A stretch of 64,000 nt of DNA, from the NCBI GenBank assembly GCA_903893815.1, contig CAITNS010000058.1:62001-126000 (forward strand), given 5' to 3'. Both the position numbers and the translations under genes were made by a program. Origin of the DNA: an uncultured Bacteroidota bacterium (GTDB lineage: Bacteria; Bacteroidota; Bacteroidia; B-17B0; Aurantibacillaceae). Shown in pieces: positions 1 to 8,901 of the stretch. Numbering within the stretch: the stretch's first letter is position 1; every line of letters starts with the position of its first letter. Under the pieces are notes generated by a model, which saw only the letters and a program-made list of their open reading frames with translations, made no database searches and had not been told where the DNA came from.

Positions 1-563
1 TCGTAAACAAATAATAAAAATTGATTTGCTTTAAACATAGAAGAAATACGACCTTCATAACCAGAGCCTTCTGTTTCTTTAGTAGCCATTTCAGCTAAAA
101 TACCTGGCAATTTTTGAGTCAATTCCATTGCAGGAATGTCTTTAATTTTTTCATTTACTTTATCCGTTACATCCACAATTTTCATTAAAAACTGGGCGTG
201 AACGCCTGGCGCATAAATTTCTTCTGATTTAGATTTTGACCAAAAACCATCTCTTAAATAGTTGTGATCTACCGTACTTGCAGCTGCAATAGCACTATAA
301 CCACAGTGGTGATTAGTGAAAATTAATCCTTCTTTACTTACAATTTCACCTGTGCAACCTCCACCAAAAATAATAATGGCATCTTTAATACAGGCTTGGT
401 TCATGCTGTATAATTGTTCTTTCGAAACTTTTAAGCCTTTTTTTACCATGTCGGCATACACTTGTTCGCCTAATAACATAGGCAACCACATACCTTCATC
501 GGCTTTAGCAATTGGCTGAAATAAAAAGGATAGGAATAAAAAAGATAGTACGAGTTTTTTCAT
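1..563 (-). CDS. S46 family dipeptidyl peptidase (DPP7/DPP11-like), 3' part missing
   Basis: Partial gene running off the left edge; about 187 N-terminal residues are present, so it is absent from the ORF track. The start is the ATG at 561-563, followed by a signal peptide (MKKLVLSFLFLSFLF...A). The mature start DEGMWLP and the motif TNHHCGY around residues 83-89 are hallmarks of the S46 serine peptidases, in which this His is the catalytic base. Members are periplasmic dipeptidyl peptidases that release dipeptides from oligopeptides for uptake in amino-acid-using Bacteroidota. The catalytic Asp and Ser lie outside or beyond the visible part, so DPP7 versus DPP11 specificity cannot be decided. 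The gene looks monocistronic, with a 126-bp gap to the lipase-like gene upstream on the same strand. Confidence 0.93.
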   Translation of the reverse strand, partial: MKKLVLSFLFLSFLFQPIAKADEGMWLPMLLGEQVYADMVKKGLKVSKEQLYSMNQACIKDAIIIFGGGCTGEIVSKEGLIFTNHHCGYSAIAAASTVDHNYLRDGFWSKSKSEEIYAPGVHAQFLMKIVDVTDKVNEKIKDIPAMELTQKLPGILAEMATKETEGSGYEGRISSMFKANQFLLFVY

Positions 564-689
564 AACGAAGTTATAATTGTTTGGTTTAAAATTTGGGACT
601 AATTTAACAGAAATTGCTAAACAAACCATAGATTTTAGATAAACGACCTTTTAAATGGTTAACTAGCCAAAATTGGGGGATAAAACCTA

Positions 690-1787
690 TTATTTTTTTA
701 AATAATGCAGTTCGGTTAGATAAATATAAGGCTCAAACATGTGGTGCAAGAACACATTTTCTCCATCATATTTAAACTTTTCGTTATAAGTACTATCAGG
801 CTGTAAAATAATAGGAATACCTGCTGGCATATAAAAATTACTTTTCTCAATAGTTGGAGCTTCGTAATCTTTCAGCGATTTTTTAATGAATTTGTTTATG
901 CGTTTGGTAAGATACTTTTTATACTTCCTATTTGTTTTTTGTGTTGAACCCTGCATATCATTTACCGCATGATTAATGTAACCGCGAATTAAAGGGTTTT
1001 TCACTCTACGCTGCATTATTTCTTTTCGTTTAGAAAAAGGATTCGTAGGATGCAAATCTTGGATGGCTTGAATTGTAAAGGGAGTTTCGGGTACCCAATC
1101 GTTGGAATTTACAATACGATAAGCCCAACCATTACGAGTGATAAAATCAAAATCATAAGCATAAAATAAATTGCCAGGCTTTGGCGCGGCACTACAATAT
1201 ACTTTGTAGGTGATATCTTTTGGCACAACTGATTCGGAGGCATATTGCAAATATGAACGCATTAAAAAAGATAAAGCCGCACCTTGACTATGACCCACAA
1301 TAATAAATTCTTTAACACCTTTTTTATAATACTCATTTATAGTTTTAGTTACTAAAGGCGCTAAATGAGCAATGCCAATAGTCCAGCCATGGTGCACTAA
1401 TGCTTTTTCATCATGAGAAAAAATGTAATTAAAATTTGTGCTGTCATTTAATTTTAAAGAGCCTTTGGCTTTTATTAATCCACTATAAAAATTTTCAAGC
1501 CAACTTGTTCCTCCAACGGTATACCTCAAACAAATAACTCCAACCGAATCGTTACGCATCCAAAAATCAACCTTATTTTTTAAGCCAACTTCAGGCGAAC
1601 GATAAACGCGGTTATAATTTTGAGGAATAGTTTTAGGTGTATATCTACTTCCGCTGTCTTGGTGAGCCCACTCTAAATGCAATACATCTAAAAACTCTTG
1701 GGCATCGAAGCCTGATTTTAATTTGCCTTGAGCTGATACTAAAAAGTTTGAAAAGAAAATAAATATAAAAAGAGAATATCTAAGCAT
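690..1787 (-). CDS. secreted lipase-like alpha/beta hydrolase
   Basis: The track begins at 1835, but the ATG at 1785-1787 gives a proper signal peptide (MLRYSLFIFIFFSNFLVSAQ) and a protein of about 365 residues. It has the class 3 lipase pattern: VHHGW near residue 131, the nucleophile elbow GHSQGAALSF with Ser near 167, then NSNDWVPETP, which probably supplies the catalytic Asp. A periplasmic or outer-surface esterase/lipase is expected; the substrate cannot be read. The start overlaps the end of the hotdog thioesterase gene by 8 bp, so the two are translationally coupled. The reassigned start removes 16 residues that are simply read through the upstream gene's end. Confidence 0.82.
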   Translation of the reverse strand: MLRYSLFIFIFFSNFLVSAQGKLKSGFDAQEFLDVLHLEWAHQDSGSRYTPKTIPQNYNRVYRSPEVGLKNKVDFWMRNDSVGVICLRYTVGGTSWLENFYSGLIKAKGSLKLNDSTNFNYIFSHDEKALVHHGWTIGIAHLAPLVTKTINEYYKKGVKEFIIVGHSQGAALSFLMRSYLQYASESVVPKDITYKVYCSAAPKPGNLFYAYDFDFITRNGWAYRIVNSNDWVPETPFTIQAIQDLHPTNPFSKRKEIMQRRVKNPLIRGYINHAVNDMQGSTQKTNRKYKKYLTKRINKFIKKSLKDYEAPTIEKSNFYMPAGIPIILQPDSTYNEKFKYDGENVFLHHMFEPYIYLTELHYLKK

Positions 1788-2226
1788 TAACAAATTTACT
1801 TTTAGGAATAATATTACATGTAAACCTTGACACACAAGTTAACTCATTGGCATCGTTGTATATTTTAATATCCCACACATGGTTTTTGCCTGAAACATTT
1901 AAAGGCGAGCAAACCCCTTTTACTTTTCCGCTTAGCACAGCTTTAATATGATTAGCATTAATTTCTACGCCAACTCCAATAAACACGTCACTATTTACTA
2001 CCAGTAAAGAGGCTACGCTTCCTAATGTTTCAGCTAATGCCACATTAGCGCCGCCATGCAATAAACCAAAAGGCTGCTTAGTACGTTCGTCAACTGGCAT
2101 AGTTGCCACTAAAAAATCAGAACCAACTTCCGTAAATTCTATTCCTAGATTTTGCCCTAAAGTGTTTTTATTTAAAGAATTAATATCGTTTAAATTAGGC
2201 TCTTTATGCCAAATGGATGAGCTCAT
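1780..2226 (-). CDS. PaaI/YdiI-type hotdog-fold acyl-CoA thioesterase
   Basis: A 148-residue single hotdog domain, the normal length for this family. The motif HGGANVALAETLGS (His57, Glu66) matches the hotdog active site of PaaI, MenI/YdiI and related acyl-CoA hydrolases, where the Glu activates water. It is probably cytosolic and tetrameric. Members hydrolyse aryl-CoA or 1,4-dihydroxy-2-naphthoyl-CoA in menaquinone synthesis; no other men gene is adjacent, so the substrate is left open. It is the first gene of a pair with the overlapping secreted lipase-like gene, which suggests shared transcription rather than a shared pathway. Confidence 0.85.
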   Translation of the reverse strand: MSSSIWHKEPNLNDINSLNKNTLGQNLGIEFTEVGSDFLVATMPVDERTKQPFGLLHGGANVALAETLGSVASLLVVNSDVFIGVGVEINANHIKAVLSGKVKGVCSPLNVSGKNHVWDIKIYNDANELTCVSRFTCNIIPKSKFVNA

Positions 2227-2250
2227 GAATTTAAATTTAGAAACACGAAA

Positions 2251-3534
2251 CTACATATAAATTTTAAATTTATGTGCCCCGTCTTTACAAGAATAAGTAA
2301 CATGCCAATTATAGAAATCAATAATTTTTTTAATTAATGATAAACCAAGCCCTAATGATCCAGAGATGGAATTTTTATTAAATCTTTCAAATAAAAACTG
2401 TTTATCAATTTTATCCTTAAAGCTTGTGTTTTCAACTGAAAAGGAGTCTTCCTCAACTATTACTTTAATGGTACCATTTTCTTCCAAATTATATTTAATG
2501 GCATTGATAAATAAATTGTTTAATAAAATGGTAAGCAATATTGGATTAACATCTTTCGTTATTTGCGCATTAAATATCTTTTCAATTTTAATTTGTTTAG
2601 CTTCTATAAAATCCTCCAGTATTTCTAATTTTTCATCAATAGCTTGATTTAAATTAATCGTTGTGGTATCAACAAATTGTTTATTTTCAATTCTGGTTAA
2701 TAAAATGAGTCCTTCATTTAATTTATACAAGCGCTGAGTAGCATTGTAAGTTTGAACTAATAATTTATGTTGCCTTTCACTATAATTAGTTTCCTGCATC
2801 AACAATTCAATTTTTGTACTAATAATAGACAAAGGTGTTTGCGCCTCATGAGATACATTTTCAGTAAACTCTTTTAAGTTGTGGTAATCCGATTGAATCT
2901 GGTAAGTCAAATCCTTGAGGGTATCATTCAATAAATGAAACTCATCAATATCGGTATTTCTAAAATTTAATTTGTCTTGTTTTTTAATATTCCAGCTTTT
3001 AATTTTTGATAATGTATCGTTAAATGGCGACCATAAAAAATCGGATATGTATCTGTTTAATAAAAACAAAATAACGAATGATAGTACTAAGAAAATTAGT
3101 ACAACGCCACTAATATATTCTCCAATTAATTTACCCTCAGTTAAAGAAATACACACTGTAACTTCATACGCTTGATAATCAATAGTTGTTTGAAATAGTA
3201 ATTCCCTTTGTGTAACCCTTGAATCATTAAGGTCAACACCTGTTATTTCTTCTTCAAATTTTTTACCAGTGTACTCAATAAACTTATTATCAAATATGGT
3301 TTGCTTCGCTATTTTTCGAACATAAATTTTTTGTCCAATATTAGACATGAATTCCTTAGGAGAAATTCCATCTTTTAAACTTTTAATGATTTGTGCTTTA
3401 GTGGTGAGCAATTTATTATCTGCTTCCTTATCTAGCTTAGCAAAAATAACTTTGTACACAATAAAAATACCAATAGCAAACAACAATATTGTTGTGATAG
3501 AGGAATAGATATTTGTTTTGGTAAGAAGTTTCAC
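2251..3534 (-). CDS. two-component sensor histidine kinase
   Basis: A 427-residue membrane kinase. Transmembrane segments lie near residues 11-32 and 141-163 and bracket a periplasmic sensor region of about 105 residues. A short HAMP-like linker follows, then the dimerisation/phosphoacceptor box FTENVSHEAQTPLSI with His229. The ATPase domain has an N box (LLNNLFINAIKYN) and a G2 box (GSLGLGLSLIKKI); the G1 box is weak, as often seen in Bacteroidota kinases of this type. The OmpR-type regulator gene lies 76 bp upstream on the same strand, so they form a regulator-kinase operon. The signal is unknown. Confidence 0.9.
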   Translation of the reverse strand: MKLLTKTNIYSSITTILLFAIGIFIVYKVIFAKLDKEADNKLLTTKAQIIKSLKDGISPKEFMSNIGQKIYVRKIAKQTIFDNKFIEYTGKKFEEEITGVDLNDSRVTQRELLFQTTIDYQAYEVTVCISLTEGKLIGEYISGVVLIFLVLSFVILFLLNRYISDFLWSPFNDTLSKIKSWNIKKQDKLNFRNTDIDEFHLLNDTLKDLTYQIQSDYHNLKEFTENVSHEAQTPLSIISTKIELLMQETNYSERQHKLLVQTYNATQRLYKLNEGLILLTRIENKQFVDTTTINLNQAIDEKLEILEDFIEAKQIKIEKIFNAQITKDVNPILLTILLNNLFINAIKYNLEENGTIKVIVEEDSFSVENTSFKDKIDKQFLFERFNKNSISGSLGLGLSLIKKIIDFYNWHVTYSCKDGAHKFKIYM

Positions 3535-3610
3535 TAAAGGAATATTAAATTTTATCTGATTGCTAGATAAAACAAATTTAAAACATAAAACTTAATAAAC
3601 TCAATGTGAT

Positions 3611-4285
3611 TTAGTCTTTAAACTTATAGCCCATTCCATAAACTACTTTAATGTAGTTCTTTAAATCAGCTTCGTTTAATTTTTTCTTTAGGTTTTTAAT
3701 TTGACTGTAAACAAAGTCAAAAGAAGTAGCCATTTCTGCTTTATCGCCCCAAATGGCATCCGCTAAGGCTTCTTTAGTAATTAAATGTGTTGGATTACTA
3801 GCTAAATAAACTAATATTTCGTATTCTTTTTTAGTTAACTGCAATTGATTTCCGTTTGCAATTACTTTTTTCTCAGTAGTATCAATCTCTAATCCATCAA
3901 AAGACAAGGTGTTTTTTCCACCAAAATTTCTTCTACGTAAAACAGAGTAAATTCGAGCGCTTAGCTCAGATAAATGGAAGGGTTTAGTTAAATAATCATC
4001 TGCTCCAATTTTCAATCCCTCTAATTTATCTTCCAAAGCATTTTTAGCGGTAACGATTATAACTCCCATTTCTGGATTATTTTTTTTAATATACTCCACT
4101 ACTTCAATTCCTGAACCATCTGGCAATCCAACATCTACCAAAGCACAGCTATAAACAATATCGTTTAATTTTTGCATAGCACTTTTAATGGTTGTTGCAA
4201 AATCGCATTTGTAGCCATTTTCTGTTAAATAATCAACCACGTCTTCGCGTAATGATTTCTCATCTTCAATTATTAAAATTCTCAT
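3611..4285 (-). CDS. OmpR/PhoB-family response regulator
   Basis: A 224-residue regulator with a receiver domain (residues 1-115) and a C-terminal winged-helix DNA-binding domain (about 125-224). The acidic pocket (IEDE at 6-9), phosphoacceptor Asp51 in LVDVGLPDGSG, the conserved Thr (VTAKN) and the Lys of LTKPF are all present. The C-terminus carries the typical LTKKEYEIL and VVYGMGYKF segments. It precedes its partner kinase gene in the transcript. Targets cannot be told from the sequence; a copper, envelope-stress or phosphate role would be a guess. Confidence 0.92.
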   Translation of the reverse strand: MRILIIEDEKSLREDVVDYLTENGYKCDFATTIKSAMQKLNDIVYSCALVDVGLPDGSGIEVVEYIKKNNPEMGVIIVTAKNALEDKLEGLKIGADDYLTKPFHLSELSARIYSVLRRRNFGGKNTLSFDGLEIDTTEKKVIANGNQLQLTKKEYEILVYLASNPTHLITKEALADAIWGDKAEMATSFDFVYSQIKNLKKKLNEADLKNYIKVVYGMGYKFKD

Positions 4286-4384
4286 AAGCGTAATTTATAT
4301 TAGCTAAATTTAAAATAAAAATCAAATAAAACACATTTTCCAAAAAAAAATATTTTTTAAAGATATTGATGTTTTACTGAATGC

Positions 4385-5452
4385 CTATCTCAGATCGCTT
4401 TCCTTAACTTTTGGATCGATATTGAGTTGATTTGGAGCTAAGCCAAATTTCTCGTTTACTTCAAGCAGCGCTGCTAATACTAATTGCGAATAATTTTGCG
4501 AAGCCGATTTAAAATGTTTGGTTTCGGTATGCCAAAGCGTATATATTAAATTCATATCGCCTTTAACTGGTTTAAAACTAAACAAAGCTTTTTTTACATT
4601 TCCTGCTCCGGCATGATATGAATGCATGACTAATAACCTAAACCACAATTCGTTTTCTTTGTAGTTTGTGATGCCAAGCGAATCCAATATCTCTTTCGTT
4701 TTGGGAATACATATCTTTTTTATCAGACTAGATGCGGCATAGGCAGATCTATCAAAATCAGCCCGTTCATCTATACTTTTATTTACTTTTAAGCCGAACA
4801 AACGTGCTACATCTTTCATTAACTGAAACGAGCCATAAGCTCCAGCATTTGATTTTTGTAATTTATTGGGGCTTTCAATCATTAATATTGCTTGCGCATA
4901 CCAAGGGTCAACTCCATTGGCAATAAAATCATTAATTCCTTTATGAAAATTCGAAGAAGCCTTTTCGAAATCATAAAAAAAACTTTTACCGTTAGTTAAC
5001 AAAATTCGAGCAGAATCCTCTAAGCAATACCAATTTCGGAGACTATCTTTATAACATGATTTTTTGACTATATCTTTACTTTCCCAATCTCTAATATGTT
5101 GCTTACTTAAAACATTGCGTGTATGAGGTGTATTAAATAAAGCTGAATCTTTGTGTAAATTCATAATACTTCTCCAAAATTTTACGTTTGGCATTGTATC
5201 GCAACCTAATTGGTAGACTTGCATATTAAATACAAAGTCCATTTCTTCTTTTGTTTTAAAATTAGGAACCGAAATGACATCTTGTCTTAAATCAAAAGAA
5301 GAATTAAAAACCAAATTACTATCAGGAGGAGCCGTTATAAATTTTAACGTAAGGAGTATGGAAATAAAAAATTGCATGAGTTTATAACTTCCAAAAGATA
5401 CTGTTATAATACCTAACCAATTAATTAGTAACCATGTATTTTTCAACACCAT
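4385..5452 (-). CDS. membrane-anchored lytic transglycosylase (SLT domain)
   Basis: A 355-residue protein with a hydrophobic N-terminus (residues 8-40, either a signal anchor or two closely spaced segments). The C-terminal SLT domain spans about 165-340. The motif ILMIES with Glu193, followed by AGAYGSFQLM, is the catalytic Glu plus GxxGLFQ-like signature of soluble lytic transglycosylases, which cleave peptidoglycan glycan strands to 1,6-anhydromuropeptides. The region between about 45 and 165 is not recognised. A second possible start is the internal Met26 (MQFFISILL), which would leave one hydrophobic segment. Stands alone between the two-component genes and the ribosomal protein operon. 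Confidence 0.85.
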   Translation of the reverse strand: MVLKNTWLLINWLGIITVSFGSYKLMQFFISILLTLKFITAPPDSNLVFNSSFDLRQDVISVPNFKTKEEMDFVFNMQVYQLGCDTMPNVKFWRSIMNLHKDSALFNTPHTRNVLSKQHIRDWESKDIVKKSCYKDSLRNWYCLEDSARILLTNGKSFFYDFEKASSNFHKGINDFIANGVDPWYAQAILMIESPNKLQKSNAGAYGSFQLMKDVARLFGLKVNKSIDERADFDRSAYAASSLIKKICIPKTKEILDSLGITNYKENELWFRLLVMHSYHAGAGNVKKALFSFKPVKGDMNLIYTLWHTETKHFKSASQNYSQLVLAALLEVNEKFGLAPNQLNIDPKVKESDLR

Positions 5453-5673
5453 TTTTTTACTAAAGTAGTTATTTTATAAAGGTGCGTATTTTAAAAAAAC
5501 GGGGCAAAATACCTGTATGTTTTATAAATAAACCTCAATTTTATTGAACTCAATAAATATATTAACTAACTGATTATCATATAATTAAAAACATACAAAT
5601 GATGTTTTCGGCATTATACATAAATATTTAGCGCTTTTTTTAGTTAAAAAGCGTCAGAATCAAATAATTAGCC

Positions 5674-5681
5674 TATATTTG
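5674..5681 (+). promoter_or_regulatory. TAnnTTTG -7 box of the rpsF operon
   Basis: TATATTTG is an exact match to the Bacteroidota housekeeping -7 consensus TAnnTTTG. It lies 25 nt before the rpsF ATG, giving a short leader of roughly 20 nt. No convincing -33 TTG element is seen at the expected distance. Confidence 0.75.
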
Positions 5682-5706
5682 CAGCCCTAATTTAAAATAA
5701 ATAATA

Positions 5707-6081
5707 ATGGAAAAACGCTATGAGACGGTCTTCATTTTAACTCCCGTTTTGTCTGATGATCAGGCAAAGGAGGCCGCAAAAAAGTTTGAAAAAATCCTAA
5801 CGGATTTGGGAGCGAAAATTAATCACAGAGAGAACTGGGGCCTAAAAAAATTGGCTTACCCTATTCAAAAGAAAACAACTGGTTTTTACCACTTAGTTGA
5901 TTTTTCTGGAAAAGGAACTGAGATTGCAGAATTGGAATTACAATTTAAACGTGACGAACGTATTTTACGTTTCTTAACGATTGCATTGGAAAAACATGGT
6001 GCAACTTGGGCAGATAAAAGACGTGGTAGACAAGGTGAAGCAAAAGTTGCTAAAACAACAACTAAAAAGGCTGAAGCTTAA
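5707..6081 (+). CDS. rpsF: 30S ribosomal protein S6
   Basis: A 124-residue S6 protein, starting [11 protein letters not shown], which is the family's usual beginning (YE(T/I)vfil). It binds 16S rRNA as a heterodimer with S18 in the platform of the small subunit. The last 20 or so residues are a charged Lys/Ala-rich tail ([12 protein letters not shown]). First gene of a three-gene operon with rpsR (28-bp gap) and rplI (15-bp gap), the conserved bacterial order except that no ssb or priB gene lies in between. Confidence 0.98.
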   Translation: MEKRYETVFILTPVLSDDQAKEAAKKFEKILTDLGAKINHRENWGLKKLAYPIQKKTTGFYHLVDFSGKGTEIAELELQFKRDERILRFLTIALEKHGATWADKRRGRQGEAKVAKTTTKKAEA

Positions 6082-6109
6082 TTATTAACTCCAAAAAAGA
6101 AATTACAAA

Positions 6110-6373
6110 ATGGCAAAAAATGAAGTACGCTTTTTAAACCCTCCTACAGTTGAGGCTAAAAAGAAAAAATACTGTCGCTTTAAAAAGTTAGGTATTAAAT
6201 ATATTGATTATAAAGACGCTGACTTTTTATTAAAGTTCGTGAATGAGCAAGGTAAGTTATTACCTCGTCGTTTAACTGGAACTTCATTAAAATTTCAACG
6301 TAAGGTATCTCAAGCAGTTAAACGTGCGCGTCACATTGCTTTAATGCCTTATTTAGCAGATGGTTTAAAATAA
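6110..6373 (+). CDS. rpsR: 30S ribosomal protein S18
   Basis: An 87-residue S18 protein with the characteristic C-terminal core [20 protein letters not shown](I)ALMPY. It partners S6 on the 16S rRNA platform. The motif KKKYCRFKK near residue 20 has a single Cys, so this is not a zinc-binding four-Cys form. Sits between rpsF and rplI in the same transcript; the start ATG at 6110 follows an A-rich leader rather than a Shine-Dalgarno sequence. Confidence 0.98.
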   Translation: MAKNEVRFLNPPTVEAKKKKYCRFKKLGIKYIDYKDADFLLKFVNEQGKLLPRRLTGTSLKFQRKVSQAVKRARHIALMPYLADGLK

Positions 6374-6388
6374 TAATAGAAGGAAAAC

Positions 6389-6835
6389 ATGGAAGTTATA
6401 TTAAAACAAGACCTTAAAGGGTTAGGATATAAAAATGACATTGTAAAAGTTAAAAATGGCTACGGTCGTAACTTTTTAATTCCTCAACGCATTGCAGTGT
6501 TAGCTACAGAAAGCAACAAAAAAATGCAAGCGGAAGAAATTAAACAAAGCTCATTTAAAGAACAAAAATTACGTAACGAAGCAACTGCTATGGCAGCTAA
6601 ATTCGCTGATGTAACTGTGAAAGTTGGTGCTAAAGCTGGAGAATCTGGAAAGATTTTTGGTTCGGTAACAAACATTCAATTAGCAGATGCATTGAAAAAA
6701 GCTGGTTATGAAGTTGAACGTAAAAACATTGAAATGAACGAAGATGCTATTAAAGCATTAGGAACTTACTCTGCTAAGGTTCGTTTATTTAAAGAAATTT
6801 CTGCAACAATTAACTTTGAAGTTATTGCTGAGTAA
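6389..6835 (+). CDS. rplI: 50S ribosomal protein L9
   Basis: A 148-residue L9 protein. The N-terminal domain (MEVILKQDLKGLGYKNDIVKVKNGYGRNFL region) binds 23S rRNA and has the usual GLG and GYGRNFLIP motifs. A long connecting helix and a C-terminal domain (GKIFGSVT, about residues 90-100) follow. Unusually for this window, a clear purine-rich AGAAGGA lies just before the ATG and could act as a Shine-Dalgarno sequence. Last gene of the rpsF operon and directly followed by a strong terminator. Confidence 0.98.
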   Translation: MEVILKQDLKGLGYKNDIVKVKNGYGRNFLIPQRIAVLATESNKKMQAEEIKQSSFKEQKLRNEATAMAAKFADVTVKVGAKAGESGKIFGSVTNIQLADALKKAGYEVERKNIEMNEDAIKALGTYSAKVRLFKEISATINFEVIAE

Positions 6836-6850
6836 TTTTTAAACTCAAAC

Positions 6851-6888
6851 AAAAGCCCTTAGTTTTCACTAAGGGCTTTTTTATTTTT
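6851..6888 (+). terminator. rho-independent terminator of rpsF-rpsR-rplI
   Basis: Perfect inverted repeat AAGCCCTTAG / CTAAGGGCTT with the six-base loop TTTTCA, followed by TTTTTTATTTTT. It lies 16 bp after the rplI stop. The weak A-rich stretch on the other side means it may also stop the convergent ABC-F transcript. Confidence 0.92.
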
Positions 6889-6903
6889 CATAAATCATCA
6901 CAA

Positions 6904-8826
6904 TTAATCTTGTAACTCTAACCAGCGCATTGTTTTTTCATCAATTTGAGAGGAAATAAATGTAAACTGTTTTGATAATTTTTCTATTTCCTTTACATCA
7001 GAAATTCCACTAGCTAATAACGTTTCTATTTCTAATTTCTTAGTCTCTAACTGAGGCAACTCAACATCAAGAGATTCCAATTCTTTTTGCTCTTTATAAG
7101 ATAATTTCTTTTTTTCGGAAACAATAGTTTCTGCAACTTGCTTAACTGGTTGCTCAACCACAGAATCATTAGCCGAAATAATTTCTTTTAACTTTTGCTC
7201 TTTTGCTAGTTCTTCTGCTTCATCTTCAGAGTCATATTTCCACTGACGGTATTCGCTATAGTTACCTGGAAAATCTTTCACAACTCCATTACCTTCAAAA
7301 GCAAAAACGTGATCTACTAATCTGTCTAAGAAATAACGATCATGCGATACAATTAACACACAGCCTTGGAAATCCAATAAGAACTGCTCAAGTGTTTGAA
7401 GCGTGATAATATCTAAATCATTGGTAGGCTCATCGAGAATTAAAAAATTTGGATTACGAACTAATACCGTTAGTAAATACAAACGGCGTTTTTCTCCTCC
7501 ACTTAATTTACTCACATGCCCGTATTGAACTTCAGGTGCAAAGTTAAAACGGGTTAACAATCCTGATGCACTTAAAGAAGTACCATTGGCTAAAGGAATA
7601 AACTCTGCAATATCTTTTACGACTTCTATAACACGCTTGTCATCCGCCACTTGAATGCCTTTTTGAGAATAGTATCCAAATACAATGGTATCTCCAACTG
7701 TTACATTACCACTATCTGGCGGCTCAATACCTTGCAACATATTAATAAAGGTACTCTTGCCAATTCCATTTGGACCAACAATTCCAATTTTTTCACCTTT
7801 GATAAATGTGTATGTAAATGGTTCTAAAATTTTCTTTTCGCCGAAAGCTTTCTTCAAATTTCGTACTTCAATAATTTTACTACCAATACGCTCTACTTTT
7901 ACGCTTAATTCAATTTTTTTATCTACACTTTTTTTACGTGCTTTTGCTTCTACACCTGCAAAGGCATCCACACGCGATTTTGATTTAACAGTACGTGCAC
8001 GTGGTTGTTTACGAACCCACTCTAACTCACGGCGGTATAAGTTTTTTGCTTTTTCTAATTCGGAAGCTTGCATCATCATACGTTCCGCTTTCTTCTCCAT
8101 GTAGTAATCAAACTTACCTTTGTATTCAAATAATTGATGGTCATCAATTTCAATAATACGATCGCACACTTCATCCAAAAAATAACGATCATGCGTAACC
8201 AGTAAAATACTTTTTTTATAGCTTCGTAAATATTCTTCTAACCACTCAATCACAGTAACATCTAAGTGATTGGTAGGTTCATCCATGATTAATAAATCAG
8301 GCTCATTTAAAATAACTTGAGCAAGAGCTAAACGTTTTTTTTGTCCACCGCTAAGCGTACTAACTTTTTGAGTTAAATCATTCAGTCCTAAATTAGCACA
8401 TACTAACATGATTTGCGTTTCCACATTCCATGCTTCTAAATCATTCATTTTATTGGTTAAAATATCCAACTGTTTTTCTGTTTTTTCGGTTGGATTAGCA
8501 TAATGAGATTCAACTAAATGATTATAATCAATAGCTGTTTTAACCATTTCGCTATCGCCTGCATAAATAGCTTGTTCAATCGTATGATTATCATCTAAAT
8601 TAGGTTCTTGACTTAAAAAAGAAATACGTAACTCTTTACGGAAAGCAATATCTCCACTATCCGGGATTTCGATGCCTTGTAAAATTTTAAATAAAGTGGA
8701 TTTACCAGAGCCGTTTTTTGCAATCAATGCTACTTTATCGCCATAGTTAATTCCGAAATTTATATTTTGAAATAATTTTTTGTCACCAAAACTTTTACTT
8801 AATTGATTTACTGAAAGAAGATTCAT
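6904..8826 (-). CDS. ABC-F family ATPase (Uup-like)
   Basis: A 640-residue protein with two ABC ATPase domains and no membrane segments. Walker A motifs are KNGSGKST (near residue 39) and GPNGIGKST (near 345); signatures LSGGQKKRLALA and LSGGEKRRLYLL; Walker B motifs LLIMDEPTNHLD and FLILDEPTNDLD. The interdomain linker and a charged C-terminal coiled coil (about 560-640) match Uup, which binds branched DNA or ribosomes and helps translation. It is convergent with the rpsF operon. EttA or an antibiotic-resistance ARE protein is less likely because of the Uup-type C-terminal coil. Confidence 0.9.
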   Translation of the reverse strand: MNLLSVNQLSKSFGDKKLFQNINFGINYGDKVALIAKNGSGKSTLFKILQGIEIPDSGDIAFRKELRISFLSQEPNLDDNHTIEQAIYAGDSEMVKTAIDYNHLVESHYANPTEKTEKQLDILTNKMNDLEAWNVETQIMLVCANLGLNDLTQKVSTLSGGQKKRLALAQVILNEPDLLIMDEPTNHLDVTVIEWLEEYLRSYKKSILLVTHDRYFLDEVCDRIIEIDDHQLFEYKGKFDYYMEKKAERMMMQASELEKAKNLYRRELEWVRKQPRARTVKSKSRVDAFAGVEAKARKKSVDKKIELSVKVERIGSKIIEVRNLKKAFGEKKILEPFTYTFIKGEKIGIVGPNGIGKSTFINMLQGIEPPDSGNVTVGDTIVFGYYSQKGIQVADDKRVIEVVKDIAEFIPLANGTSLSASGLLTRFNFAPEVQYGHVSKLSGGEKRRLYLLTVLVRNPNFLILDEPTNDLDIITLQTLEQFLLDFQGCVLIVSHDRYFLDRLVDHVFAFEGNGVVKDFPGNYSEYRQWKYDSEDEAEELAKEQKLKEIISANDSVVEQPVKQVAETIVSEKKKLSYKEQKELESLDVELPQLETKKLEIETLLASGISDVKEIEKLSKQFTFISSQIDEKTMRWLELQD

Positions 8827-8842
8827 TACTATTTATGTATTT

Positions 8843-8890
8843 TAACCTCTAAGAGCGCAGAGATTAAGCAAAGAGCACAAAGAGATTTAT
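8843..8890. repeat. GAGCGCAGAGA-type intergenic repeat fragment
   Basis: The gap before the ABC-F gene contains a degenerate direct repeat of about 10-12 nt built on the words AGAGCGCAGAGAT and AAAGAGCACAAAGAGAT. This word type is common between genes in Bacteroidota. Only a short piece is present here, without an obvious inverted partner. Confidence 0.4.
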
Positions 8891-8901
8891 GTATGTTTAT
8901 T

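Noticed and set aside
7685-8104. 139-residue plus-strand ORF inside the ABC-F gene
   Set aside because: Lies fully antisense to a well-supported ATPase gene and has low-complexity, non-family sequence; a shadow.
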